Shown here one piece after another: positions 1-5,570 of a stretch of 6,104 bases of DNA. Below the pieces are notes generated by a model. It was not told where the DNA came from. It searched no databases and worked only from the letters and a program-made list of their open reading frames with translations. The position numbers were made by a program, and so were the translations under genes. The stretch is taken from contig JAUXHQ010000126.1 of assembly GCA_030621455.1 (NCBI GenBank), positions 1-6,104 of the forward strand, in the 5' to 3' direction. Numbering within the stretch: position 1 is the first letter of the stretch; every line of letters begins with the position of its first letter. The stretch comes from Deltaproteobacteria bacterium. GTDB lineage: Bacteria; Desulfobacterota; UBA8473.

Positions 1-1
1 A

Positions 2-142
2 TGCAAAACCGGAGGAATAGTTGAACCTATTTCGAGGATTTTGTGTTTGAGGATCGTGCAAAGATGGCCTGAAGATGAGATGCACAGATGTGATACTTAT
101 TTCATGACAGACCCTAAGGGCGCGTTCAAGGTTAAAATCTGA
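2..142 (+). CDS. Possible 3' end of an upstream gene, cut by the window edge
   Basis: A reading frame is open from the left edge for 46 codons and ends at TGA 140-142. It would encode a tail ending in ...TYFMTDPKGAFKVKI, with a mixed, protein-like composition (Cys, Trp, His and charged residues). I do not recognise a family. A 46-codon open stretch occurs by chance in roughly one case in ten, and no terminator-like hairpin follows it, so support is weak. It could equally be non-coding DNA. Confidence 0.25.
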   Translation, partial: CKTGGIVEPISRILCLRIVQRWPEDEMHRCDTYFMTDPKGAFKVKI

Positions 143-519
143 GTCTGACGCAGAGATTACGAAAAAGTACCATTTCTGGATGGAGGCTGGTTAATAACGG
201 GCAATAAGAAACAAACCAGGAAGATATGCAAAAAAGGTTACACGCGTTTGATAATTCCAAGGCTTGGTCTCAGTATTTGTTACTTTTTTGTAACCATCCA
301 AGAATGTTGCCTAAGTCTTTATAAACAGGGTAAATTATCATCTTGAAGGAACAATGACGATTAAAAGATGTTACATTTTCTTTACGTCTCGGCCATCGAA
401 TCACATCCAGTCATCTTCATAAAGTACCCTGAACATGATCCGCTTTCATCCTTTTAAAAGACCATAACACCTTGATTATTATTGTTTTTGGTGAGAATCT
501 CCGCAAACGGGTGAGGTGA

Positions 520-537
520 TGAATGAAGATTCATTCA
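520..537. promoter_or_regulatory. Operator 1, TetR/FadR-like palindrome
   Basis: The sequence reads TGAATGAA-GA-TTCATTCA, two perfect 8-bp arms around a 2-bp centre. The same arms recur at 1563-1580, and both copies are preceded by GAGG and two bases, then ATGAATGAA. The core agrees with the operator known for the TetR-family fatty-acid-degradation repressor FadR (YsiA) of Bacillus. Here the site ends 9 bp before a TTGACA -35 box. The regulator is not encoded in this window, so its identity is inferred. Confidence 0.7.
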
Positions 538-546
538 ATTTTTTTA

Positions 547-576
547 TTGACACCGGGTTTGCAACCGTGATACAAA
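547..576 (+). promoter_or_regulatory. Predicted sigma-70 promoter P1 for the ferredoxin gene pair
   Basis: A perfect -35 hexamer TTGACA (547-552) is followed after 18 bp by TACAAA (571-576), a 4/6 match to TATAAT, with a TG one base before it (568-569) as in extended -10 promoters. Transcription would start near 583 and give a leader of about 247 nt before the ferredoxin start codon. Operator 1 lies directly upstream. A weaker alternative is TTGATT at 472-477, which would place the operator downstream of the start, as at the second promoter. Confidence 0.5.
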
Positions 577-594
577 AGCCCAAAATTAGGGCTT
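576..594 (+). repeat. Small hairpin at the predicted transcript 5' end
   Basis: AAGCCC (576-581) and GGGCTT (589-594) form a perfect 6-bp stem with a 7-nt A/T-rich loop. It lies at the predicted start of transcription from P1. It could be a 5' stabilising stem or chance. Confidence 0.3.
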
Positions 595-715
595 ACATTA
601 ACAATAAACACCAGCAAATTAAGTAAGTTATGGTCCTGAGATTTAAATGATTTCGAGTTGCCGTCCATCCCTGGTATTTAGGCTCTTGCTTCTACATTTT
701 AACAAGGGATTCCCC

Positions 716-735
716 TGCCCGGGTTTATCCCGGCA
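716..735 (+). repeat. GC-rich hairpin in the ferredoxin leader
   Basis: TGCC (716-719) pairs with GGCA (732-735) and GGG (721-723) with CCC (729-731), leaving one bulged C (720) and the loop TTTAT. A TTTT run follows only at 739-742, three bases past the stem, so it resembles a weak intrinsic terminator or attenuator. It lies about 95 nt before the ferredoxin start, in the middle of the predicted leader. Confidence 0.35.
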
Positions 736-829
736 CAACTTTTGCTAATTGTTGCTGATCAAGTGAATTGCCGAGGACATCGTATGGTATGGCTCCGGCT
801 GGTTCACATTAATTTATCAGAGTTGGTAA

Positions 830-1048
830 ATGTTCAGCATCTTGATAGACGAAGAAAAGTGCAATTGTTGTGGATTGTGCGTTTGCGTTTGCCCGAATGA
901 GATACTGGTAAAAAGATCGGATGCTTGTTCTCCTATGGTAACGGATGGAGAATGCTTCGGGTGCGAGAATTGTATGGTGATATGTGAGGCCGGGGCCATC
1001 AGGATTATTGAAGAAGGTGAGGACGCCCCGAACGGGACAAAAACGTGA
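830..1048 (+). CDS. 2[4Fe-4S] ferredoxin, 72 aa
   Basis: This is a small cytoplasmic electron carrier of the bacterial (clostridial-type) ferredoxin fold. Two cluster motifs are visible: C11-x2-C14-x2-C17-x3-C21-P and C42-x2-C45-x2-C48-x3-C52, the pattern expected for two [4Fe-4S] clusters. The first motif is unusually cysteine-rich, with extra cysteines at 13 and 19, and there is another at 33. The C-terminal tail is acidic and polar. The start is fixed: an in-frame TAA (827-829) directly abuts the ATG, and the upstream Shine-Dalgarno (CAGAG, 818-822) is weak. The gene lies 75 nt before an unrecognised gene and seems to share its transcript. A role in passing electrons to sulfite reduction or another redox enzyme is inferred from the dsr neighbourhood only; low-potential metabolism generally is equally possible. 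Confidence 0.9.
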   Translation: MFSILIDEEKCNCCGLCVCVCPNEILVKRSDACSPMVTDGECFGCENCMVICEAGAIRIIEEGEDAPNGTKT

Positions 1049-1123
1049 CAAAGGGTCCCCGTTTTTGGCGAACTCGGATGGAGCACGGTAACGAATCCAA
1101 GAGTTAGAAAGGGGAGGTATCAG

Positions 1124-1447
1124 ATGGCAGATTATTATGTCAATGTCTTTATGGATGATGAAAAACTGAAGAAGATCGAAGATGCGGGGTTGGCAGGTGA
1201 AGTGAAGGAGATAGATGGCAAGAAATCGGTCCAAGTAGGCCTTAACAAGAAGGAACATAAAAAGCTCTGCAAGAGTTTTCCGGATATGACCACAGACGCT
1301 TCGAATTGCTGTGTGCTTCCGGAAGAGGCAGAGAATACATTACTGGGTTTTGTAACGGACATGAAGACCCTCGATGTCATGAAGGCTGCAATCATGAAGC
1401 TCTACAACCCCCTTGCGGGCAAGGACATCCGTAGTAGGATGCATTAA
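1124..1447 (+). CDS. Unrecognised 107-aa soluble protein downstream of ferredoxin
   Basis: I do not recognise this protein. It starts at ATG 1124 with a very strong Shine-Dalgarno GGGGAGGT (1111-1118) at 5-nt spacing, which makes the gene credible and probably well translated. The product is charged and lysine-rich, with no signal peptide or membrane segment. Three cysteines are present (C49, C62, C63), including the adjacent pair in SNCC. The N-terminal part (residues 3-42) looks like alternating strands around an EIDGKKSVQVGL turn, and the C-terminal half reads as helical (about 66-92). It ends 219 nt before the next gene and probably forms a pair with the ferredoxin gene. A partner or regulator of the ferredoxin is possible but not shown. 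Confidence 0.8.
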   Translation: MADYYVNVFMDDEKLKKIEDAGLAGEVKEIDGKKSVQVGLNKKEHKKLCKSFPDMTTDASNCCVLPEEAENTLLGFVTDMKTLDVMKAAIMKLYNPLAGKDIRSRMH

Positions 1448-1484
1448 GTGGTGAGAGTTGTTGCAGACCGCCGACCTTCATGAT

Positions 1485-1506
1485 GCAATTGATATTGCTT
1501 TTCCTT
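1485..1506 (+). terminator. Weak possible terminator after the ferredoxin pair
   Basis: GCAAT (1485-1489) and ATTGC (1494-1498) form a 5-bp stem with a 4-nt loop, followed directly by TTTTCCTT. The position between two gene pairs and just before a new promoter fits a terminator, but the stem is short and AT-rich. Confidence 0.25.
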
Positions 1507-1516
1507 CAAAAAAGTA

Positions 1517-1545
1517 TTGACTTCTTCAAGGTGAAGTGCTATTTT
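1517..1545 (+). promoter_or_regulatory. Predicted sigma-70 promoter P2 for the orf114-TPR pair
   Basis: TTGACT (1517-1522) is followed after 17 bp by TATTTT (1540-1545), and TGC directly before the -10 gives an extended -10 signature. The spacer contains a small dyad, CTTCA-AGG-TGAAG (1524-1536). Transcription would start near 1552, so the palindrome at 1562-1581 lies at about +10 to +30, where a bound repressor would block transcription. Confidence 0.5.
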
Positions 1546-1561
1546 TCATCGGTCGGAGGCA

Positions 1562-1581
1562 ATGAATGAATATTCATTCAT
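1562..1581. promoter_or_regulatory. Operator 2, perfect 20-bp palindrome of TetR/FadR type
   Basis: ATGAATGAATATTCATTCAT is a perfect palindrome with 10-bp arms. Its inner 18 bp share the TGAATGAA-N2-TTCATTCA core with operator 1, about 1.04 kb upstream. This matches the FadR (YsiA) operator of Bacillus, a TetR-family repressor released by long-chain acyl-CoA. It lies just downstream of predicted promoter P2 and 85 bp before the next gene. The regulator gene is not in the window, so assignment to a FadR-like protein is inference. Confidence 0.8.
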
Positions 1582-1666
1582 ACGCTTTCACTCACTAATG
1601 TGCATCCAGAAATGAGATATTTTTTTCAAGGTCAAAGAAGACGAAGATAAATCGCAGGACGTATAA

Positions 1667-2011
1667 GTGAGCAGACTTTCCCCAGAAGAAGAAAAGAGTA
1701 AGAGAGCCATATTCGACGGCATGTCTGCCAAGGGGCGGAAACGGATTCTCAACAAGGGATATGACGAGTGGGATCCTTTTCAGAAGCCGAAGGATCCCCT
1801 CGACATGAGGATCGACAAAAATAGAAATACTGCGGTGAAATTGGTAAAGGAATTTCTGCAGACATGCAGCCACGAAAAATACAGCAACGCTTACGGCAGA
1901 GGCGCATGGGACATATGCGTCGGCATTATCGGCGACAGCGAGCGACACACGGCGATGTACGAGTTTTCTTGTTGGTACCGGGACTTTTTAGGGAATGGTA
2001 AGGATGAGTGA
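1667..2011 (+). CDS. Unrecognised 114-aa protein coupled to a TPR gene upstream of dsrAB
   Basis: I do not recognise a named family. The start is GTG 1667, because an in-frame TAA (1664-1666) directly precedes it; AGGAC (1655-1659) is the likely Shine-Dalgarno. The product is soluble. It has a basic, helical N-terminal part (residues 5-30, EEEKSKRAIFDGMSAKGRKR), a proline-containing linker DPFQKPKDPLDMR (36-48), and a C-terminal half rich in aromatic residues and cysteines (C67, C84, C102; motifs NAYGRGAWDICVGI and YEFSCWYRDFL). There is no signal peptide or membrane segment. The last 8 bases overlap the preferred start of the TPR gene, which implies translational coupling and a shared function. 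Transcription probably comes from P2 under operator 2. It may be a small adaptor or assembly partner; this is speculative. Confidence 0.75.
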   Translation: MSRLSPEEEKSKRAIFDGMSAKGRKRILNKGYDEWDPFQKPKDPLDMRIDKNRNTAVKLVKEFLQTCSHEKYSNAYGRGAWDICVGIIGDSERHTAMYEFSCWYRDFLGNGKDE

Positions 2012-2627
2012 AGAGATCTCCACCGAAGAGTATATCAGAGACCTGAGACAGAAGTTAAGGGAGAACCCAGGGTGCGCCCTTACGCATTACAACCTCGCGA
2101 CAGCACTCGTCAAGCATCATAAATGGGATGAAGCGATATCAGAGTTTAGGGCGGCAATAAATGAGAGTCCTCGTATGGTGGAAGCCTACGTCAACCTGAG
2201 TGGTATATACTTCCAGAGGGGAGAGATGGAAAAGGGGATTGAGCTCTGTAAGCATGTTATAGAGTTCAGGCCCGACTTTGCTCCTCCTTATGGTAATCTG
2301 GGGTTCGCTTATTTGGAACAGGGTGAGGTTGAGAAGGCAATAGAGATGCTGAGAAGGGCGGTCAAGAAAGACCCGGAATTTGTCCAGGCACTTAGCACGC
2401 TTGGGGGTGCGTATCTCATGCAGGGAATGATTGAAGAGAGTATTGAAAACAGCATGAAGGCAGTTGATATTGCTCCAAATTTTGCCGTGGCACATAATAA
2501 CCTGGCTGTTGCATATGTTGAAAAGGGGGAGTTTAAAAAAGCCATCGAATATTGCGACAAGGCGATATCATTTGGGTTTGAGGTACACCCCGATTTTTTA
2601 AAGGAGTTAGAGGCCTACCGTTCGTGA
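2004..2627 (+). CDS. Tetratricopeptide repeat (TPR) protein
   Basis: The protein consists almost wholly of TPR units, which fold into helix-turn-helix pairs that bind other proteins. Counted from the upstream ATG at 1995 (210 aa), five 34-residue repeats run at about 27-60, 61-94, 95-128, 129-162 and 163-196. They show the usual pattern with Tyr/Gly/Ala at consensus positions, for example YGNLGFAYLEQGEVEKAIEMLRRA. There is no signal peptide or membrane helix, so it is probably cytoplasmic. I prefer ATG 2004 (207 aa): the Shine-Dalgarno-like AGGGA (1990-1994) is 9 nt from it but directly abuts ATG 1995. The start overlaps the stop of the preceding gene by 8 nt (ATGAGTGA). The position just upstream of dsrAB suggests, without proving, a scaffold or chaperone role in sulfite-reductase assembly. 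Confidence 0.88.
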   Translation: MSEEISTEEYIRDLRQKLRENPGCALTHYNLATALVKHHKWDEAISEFRAAINESPRMVEAYVNLSGIYFQRGEMEKGIELCKHVIEFRPDFAPPYGNLGFAYLEQGEVEKAIEMLRRAVKKDPEFVQALSTLGGAYLMQGMIEESIENSMKAVDIAPNFAVAHNNLAVAYVEKGEFKKAIEYCDKAISFGFEVHPDFLKELEAYRS

Positions 2628-2659
2628 AGTTAAGAACAATTTTAACAAGATAACTTCAC
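2624..2659 (+). repeat. Inverted repeat at the end of the TPR gene
   Basis: GTGAAGTTA (2624-2632) and TAACTTCAC (2651-2659) are perfect 9-bp arms separated by 18 bp; the left arm includes the TPR stop codon. No T-run follows, so it is not a standard intrinsic terminator. It could stabilise the transcript 3' end or be a protein-binding dyad. Confidence 0.45.
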
Positions 2660-2663
2660 ATTT

Positions 2664-2692
2664 AGACATATGTTTTTGTTTTGTATGTGTCT
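2664..2692 (+). repeat. Second hairpin in the dsrA upstream region
   Basis: AGACATATG (2664-2672) can pair with TATGTGTCT (2684-2692) over nine positions, two of them G-U, around an 11-nt T-rich loop. It follows the previous inverted repeat by 4 bp and lies about 110 bp before dsrA. It may be part of the dsrA control region. Confidence 0.35.
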
Positions 2693-2801
2693 GAGCTACC
2701 AACGGTTTTAATGACTCCGAAATCTTTGGGGAGGGGGTGAAGAGAGAGTCGGTCAGTAGAAAAGGGTTACAATTTATTTAACAACGAATGGAGGTATTTT
2801 A
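2693..2801 (+). promoter_or_regulatory. dsrA upstream region with strong ribosome binding site
   Basis: The dsrA ribosome binding site GGAGGT (2790-2795) is 6 nt from the ATG. A -10-like TACAAT (2768-2773) is present but has no matching -35 at normal spacing, and no sigma-54 box is visible. A purine-rich stretch (2726-2747) precedes it. A highly expressed dsr operon would be expected to have its own promoter, but I cannot place one with confidence; it may be activator-dependent or start further upstream. Confidence 0.4.
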
Positions 2802-4109
2802 ATGACAAGACATAAGACTCCTTTGCTGGACGAGCTGGAGAAAGGAAACTGGCCAAGTTTCGTGTCCGATATGAAACAGGAGGCCGAAGCCAGAGAAAAG
2901 ACGGATGTAGATTTGCAGACCCCAAAGGAATGCGTCGAGGATTTGCTTGGTCTTCTTGAACTTACATATGTGGACAAGGTGGTCCATTGGAAACACGGTG
3001 GAATCGTCGGCGTATTCGGATACGGCGGCGGCGTCATCGGCAGATACTGCGACCAGCCCGAAGAGTTTCCGGGTGTGAGAGACTTCCATACGATGCGCGT
3101 CAATCAACCGTCGAGCAAGTTTTATTCCTCGGAATACTTGAGGCAGATTTGTGAATTGTGGGAGAGGCGTGGCAGCGGCCTGACCAATATGCATGGTTCC
3201 ACGGGTGATATCATCCTGCTGGGGACCACTACGCCCCAGTTGGAAGAGGTATTCTGGGAACTGACCCATAACCTTGATCAGGACCTTGGCGGGTCCGGTT
3301 CCAATCTGAGAACCCCATCCTGCTGTATCGGGAAAGCCCGATGCGAATTTGCCTGTTACGATACCCAGGCCATATGCACTGCGTTTACCATGGAATATCA
3401 GGATGAGTTGCACAGGCCCGCATTTCCATATAAGTTCAAGTTTAAGTTCGATGGATGTCCTAACGGTTGTGTGGCCGCAATTGCCAGGGCCGACATGTCG
3501 ATTATCGGCACATGGCGAGACGATATACGCATCGACCAGGAAGCGGTCAAGGCCTATGTGGGGGGTGAGATCAAACCCAACGGAGGAGCTCATTCCGGGC
3601 GTGACTGGGGGGGCTTCGATATTCAAAAAGAGGTGATCGATCTTTGTCCCACCGAATGTATGTCATGGGATGGAAAGAAACTGGGGATTTACAATAAAGA
3701 ATGTAACCGATGTATGCATTGTATAAATGTGATGCCCAGAGCCCTGAGGATAGGAGAAGATACAGGCGCCTCCATTCTCTTCGGCGCAAAGGCCCCCATC
3801 CTGGAGGGCGCACAGATGTCCACATTGACTGTCCCGTTCATGAAGATCGAGGAGCCGTATGAGGAACTAAAAGATCTGGTCGAGAAGGTGTGGGATTATT
3901 GGTCTGAAGAGGGTAAAAACAGGGAACGCCTCGGTGAGTTGATACAGAGAGAGGGATTTCAGAAGTTCCTCGAAGTCTGTGAACTCGATGCTGACCCTCG
4001 AATGATCCAGGAGCCTCGATCTAATCCTTACATCTTCTGGAAGGAAGAGGATGTTCCGGGCGGATGGGACAGGGATATCAATGAATACAGGAAAAAACAC
4101 CAGAAATAG
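2802..4109 (+). CDS. dsrA: Dissimilatory sulfite reductase alpha subunit
   Basis: DsrA forms the cytoplasmic alpha2beta2 sulfite reductase with DsrB, reducing sulfite with electrons at siroheme and iron-sulfur clusters and passing sulfur to DsrC. The 435-aa length is typical of the family. Visible features are the arginine/lysine-rich substrate region, the coupled-cluster motif TPSCCIGKARCEFAC (C175, C181) with CPNGC (C219, C223), and an inserted ferredoxin domain with CPTEC (C282/C286) and CNRCMHC (C301, C304, C307). The spacing agrees with the ligands known from Desulfovibrio DsrA. In sulfate reducers the siroheme bound by DsrA is generally the inactive one of the pair, with catalysis at the DsrB-bound siroheme. 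The ATG has a strong Shine-Dalgarno. dsrB follows after 12 nt. No frameshift or missing ligand was seen. Confidence 0.99.
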   Translation: MTRHKTPLLDELEKGNWPSFVSDMKQEAEAREKTDVDLQTPKECVEDLLGLLELTYVDKVVHWKHGGIVGVFGYGGGVIGRYCDQPEEFPGVRDFHTMRVNQPSSKFYSSEYLRQICELWERRGSGLTNMHGSTGDIILLGTTTPQLEEVFWELTHNLDQDLGGSGSNLRTPSCCIGKARCEFACYDTQAICTAFTMEYQDELHRPAFPYKFKFKFDGCPNGCVAAIARADMSIIGTWRDDIRIDQEAVKAYVGGEIKPNGGAHSGRDWGGFDIQKEVIDLCPTECMSWDGKKLGIYNKECNRCMHCINVMPRALRIGEDTGASILFGAKAPILEGAQMSTLTVPFMKIEEPYEELKDLVEKVWDYWSEEGKNRERLGELIQREGFQKFLEVCELDADPRMIQEPRSNPYIFWKEEDVPGGWDRDINEYRKKHQK

Positions 4110-4121
4110 GAGGTTTTATCA

Positions 4122-5237
4122 ATGGGCTATGATCCTAGTGATCCATTGAAGGATAGGATAACCGATATAGGTCCGAAAGATTATAAAGAGTTTTTACCTA
4201 ACGTAATCAAAGAGAATTACGGGAAGTGGCTTTACCATGAGATCCTAGAACCGGGCGTACTTATGCACGTCTCGGAAACGGGTGGCAAGGTTTACACCGT
4301 CAGGGTCGGTGGATGCCGCCTCATGAGTGTGACGCACATACGTGAGATATGTGAGATCGCAGATAAACACTGCGACGGATACATGAGGTTCACCACCCGC
4401 AATAACGTCGAGTTTATGGTCGATGACGAAGCAAAGTTGAAACCCTTGATGGAAGACCTTGAAGGCAGAGAGTTTTCGGCAGGGTCCAAGAAGTTCCCTA
4501 GGGGCGGCACAGGGGCCGGTCTTACCAACATCGTGCATACCCAGGGCTGGATTCACTGCCATACTCCGGCGATTGATGCCTCCGGCGTTGTAAAGTGCGT
4601 GATGGACGAACTGTTCGATGATTACCAGGACATGAGATTTCCGGCGCAGGTCAGAATATCCCTCGCCTGCTGTCTAAATATGTGCGGCGCGGTTCATTGC
4701 TCCGACATCGCCATCCTGGGAATCCATCGCATGCCCCCGATGCTTGACCATGAGAATCTCGACAATATGTGTGAGATCCCGTTGGCAATAGCAGCATGCC
4801 CAACCGGGGCTATCAAACCGGCTAAGGTTGACGGTAAGAAGAGCGTTGCGGTTAAAAATGAGAGGTGCATGTTCTGCGGCAATTGTTATACCATGTGCCC
4901 GAGCATGCCGTTGGCTGATGAAGTGGGAAGTGGTGTTGCCCTGCTTGTGGGTGGCAAGATATCGAACAGGATAAGCGAGCCGAAGTTCTCCAAGGTGGTG
5001 GTTCCCTTTATCCCTAATGAGCCCCCGCGTTGGCCGTCAACCGTTGATGCGATCAAGAAGATCCTCAATGCATACGTAGATGACGCAAAGAAATACGAAC
5101 GCATCGGTGATTGGGCCGAGAGGATCGGCTGGGAGAGGTTTTTTGATAAGACCGGCCTGCCTTTCTCGGAACATCTTATCGACGATTATCGCTTCGCATA
5201 TACGACCTGGCGTCAGAGCACACAATTCAAATTCTAA
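4122..5237 (+). CDS. dsrB: Dissimilatory sulfite reductase beta subunit
   Basis: DsrB (371 aa, near the usual 355-385) is the catalytic partner of DsrA. It carries the siroheme-cluster cysteines C146 (GWIHC), C183, C184 and C188 (LACCLNMC). A ferredoxin domain has C226 (AACPTGA) and C249, C252, C255 plus C259 ([12 protein letters not shown]). The N-terminal half includes the basic substrate-binding stretches [10 protein letters not shown] and [11 protein letters not shown]. The Shine-Dalgarno AGGAGGT (4108-4114) overlaps the dsrA stop and lies 7 nt from the ATG, so the two subunits are translated in close coordination. The gene ends with tandem in-frame stops (TAA TGA), followed by a strong hairpin before dsrD. 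All expected ligands are intact, so an active enzyme is likely. Confidence 0.99.
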   Translation: MGYDPSDPLKDRITDIGPKDYKEFLPNVIKENYGKWLYHEILEPGVLMHVSETGGKVYTVRVGGCRLMSVTHIREICEIADKHCDGYMRFTTRNNVEFMVDDEAKLKPLMEDLEGREFSAGSKKFPRGGTGAGLTNIVHTQGWIHCHTPAIDASGVVKCVMDELFDDYQDMRFPAQVRISLACCLNMCGAVHCSDIAILGIHRMPPMLDHENLDNMCEIPLAIAACPTGAIKPAKVDGKKSVAVKNERCMFCGNCYTMCPSMPLADEVGSGVALLVGGKISNRISEPKFSKVVVPFIPNEPPRWPSTVDAIKKILNAYVDDAKKYERIGDWAERIGWERFFDKTGLPFSEHLIDDYRFAYTTWRQSTQFKF

Positions 5238-5251
5238 TGAACGAAGAAATA

Positions 5252-5299
5252 GTTCACAGGGATCAGTACGGTAACAAATCATCTCTGATCTCTGTGAAC
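5252..5299 (+). terminator. Strong hairpin between dsrB and dsrD (attenuator or processing site)
   Basis: GTTCACAGGGATCAG (5252-5266) pairs with CTGATCTCTGTGAAC (5285-5299) to give a 15-bp stem interrupted only by one G-U pair, with an 18-nt loop. The sequence after it (CTTTATATTAA) is A/U-rich but lacks a clean U-run, so full termination is doubtful. It more likely lowers readthrough into dsrD or protects the dsrAB mRNA end, giving more DsrAB than DsrD. The stem ends 23 nt before the dsrD start and leaves the dsrD Shine-Dalgarno free. Confidence 0.7.
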
Positions 5300-5322
5300 C
5301 TTTATATTAAAAGAGGTGTCCA

Positions 5323-5565
5323 ATGGGGCCTGAAGAGGATAGACAGCTTATAGTCGATACACTGAAAAAGAAAAAAGGAAAGACGAAATTCTACCTGAAA
5401 GACTTCAATAAGATCTTTCCAGACAGGAAACCAAGGGAAGTGAAGAAGCTTGTAAATAAGATGGTCACTGAGGGGACCCTTGAGTACTGGTCTAGCGGGA
5501 GCACTACCTTGATCGGACTGAAGGGCGCAGGTAAGCAGCACGACACTGAGGAAGAGGACGAATAA
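5323..5565 (+). CDS. dsrD: DsrD, small winged-helix activator of sulfite reductase
   Basis: The 80-aa length and the conserved block EYWSSGSTTLIGLKGAGKQ (54-72) identify DsrD. The N-terminal part is a lysine-rich winged-helix fold (KKKKGKTKFYLKDFNKIFPD, then a helix REVKKLVNKMV), and the tail is acidic (DTEEEDE). DsrD was long thought to bind DNA because of its fold; later biochemical work showed that it binds DsrAB and stimulates sulfite reduction. It occurs in sulfate, sulfite and related reducers and is generally absent from sulfur oxidisers using reverse Dsr, so it supports a reductive pathway here. A Shine-Dalgarno GAGGTG (5313-5318) lies 4 nt before the ATG. The gene follows a hairpin after dsrB and precedes the amidase gene by 5 nt. 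Confidence 0.97.
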   Translation: MGPEEDRQLIVDTLKKKKGKTKFYLKDFNKIFPDRKPREVKKLVNKMVTEGTLEYWSSGSTTLIGLKGAGKQHDTEEEDE

Positions 5566-5570
5566 AGAGA

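Larger units (their letters stand above)
143..829. other. Long intergenic/leader region before the ferredoxin gene
   Basis: No convincing gene is visible in these 687 bases, which are more AT-rich than the flanking genes. The first part (143-515) shows only minor symmetry: GGTTAC at 236-241 against GTAACC at 290-295, and a 10-bp palindrome CTTTTAAAAG at 451-460. From 519 on it holds an operator-like palindrome, a sigma-70-like promoter, a small hairpin at the predicted transcription start and a GC-rich hairpin at 716-735; these are listed separately. No tRNA or other RNA gene was recognised. Confidence 0.6.

Noticed and set aside
646..750. Small + strand frame (about 33 codons) in the ferredoxin leader
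   Set aside because: No proper Shine-Dalgarno, and the frame runs through the 716-735 hairpin; likely chance.
1034..1067. Inverted repeats around the ferredoxin stop codon (GGGAC/GTCCC and CAAAAACG/CGTTTTTG) as a terminator
   Set aside because: The two pairings exclude each other, the second stem is AT-rich, no T-run follows it, and the next gene appears to be in the same transcript.
809..1258. Minus-strand open frame of 149 aa over the ferredoxin gene
   Set aside because: The sense strand has both cluster motifs of a ferredoxin and a gene with a strong ribosome binding site; the antisense product looks like random sequence.
2629..2648. Possible Rex redox-repressor site before dsrA
   Set aside because: Only one half-site (TTAACAA) is present; the left half at the required spacing does not match.
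2799..3626. Long minus-strand open frame (275 aa) inside dsrA
   Set aside because: It lies wholly antisense to the unmistakable dsrA coding sequence, its translation resembles no family I know, and it is a codon-bias shadow.
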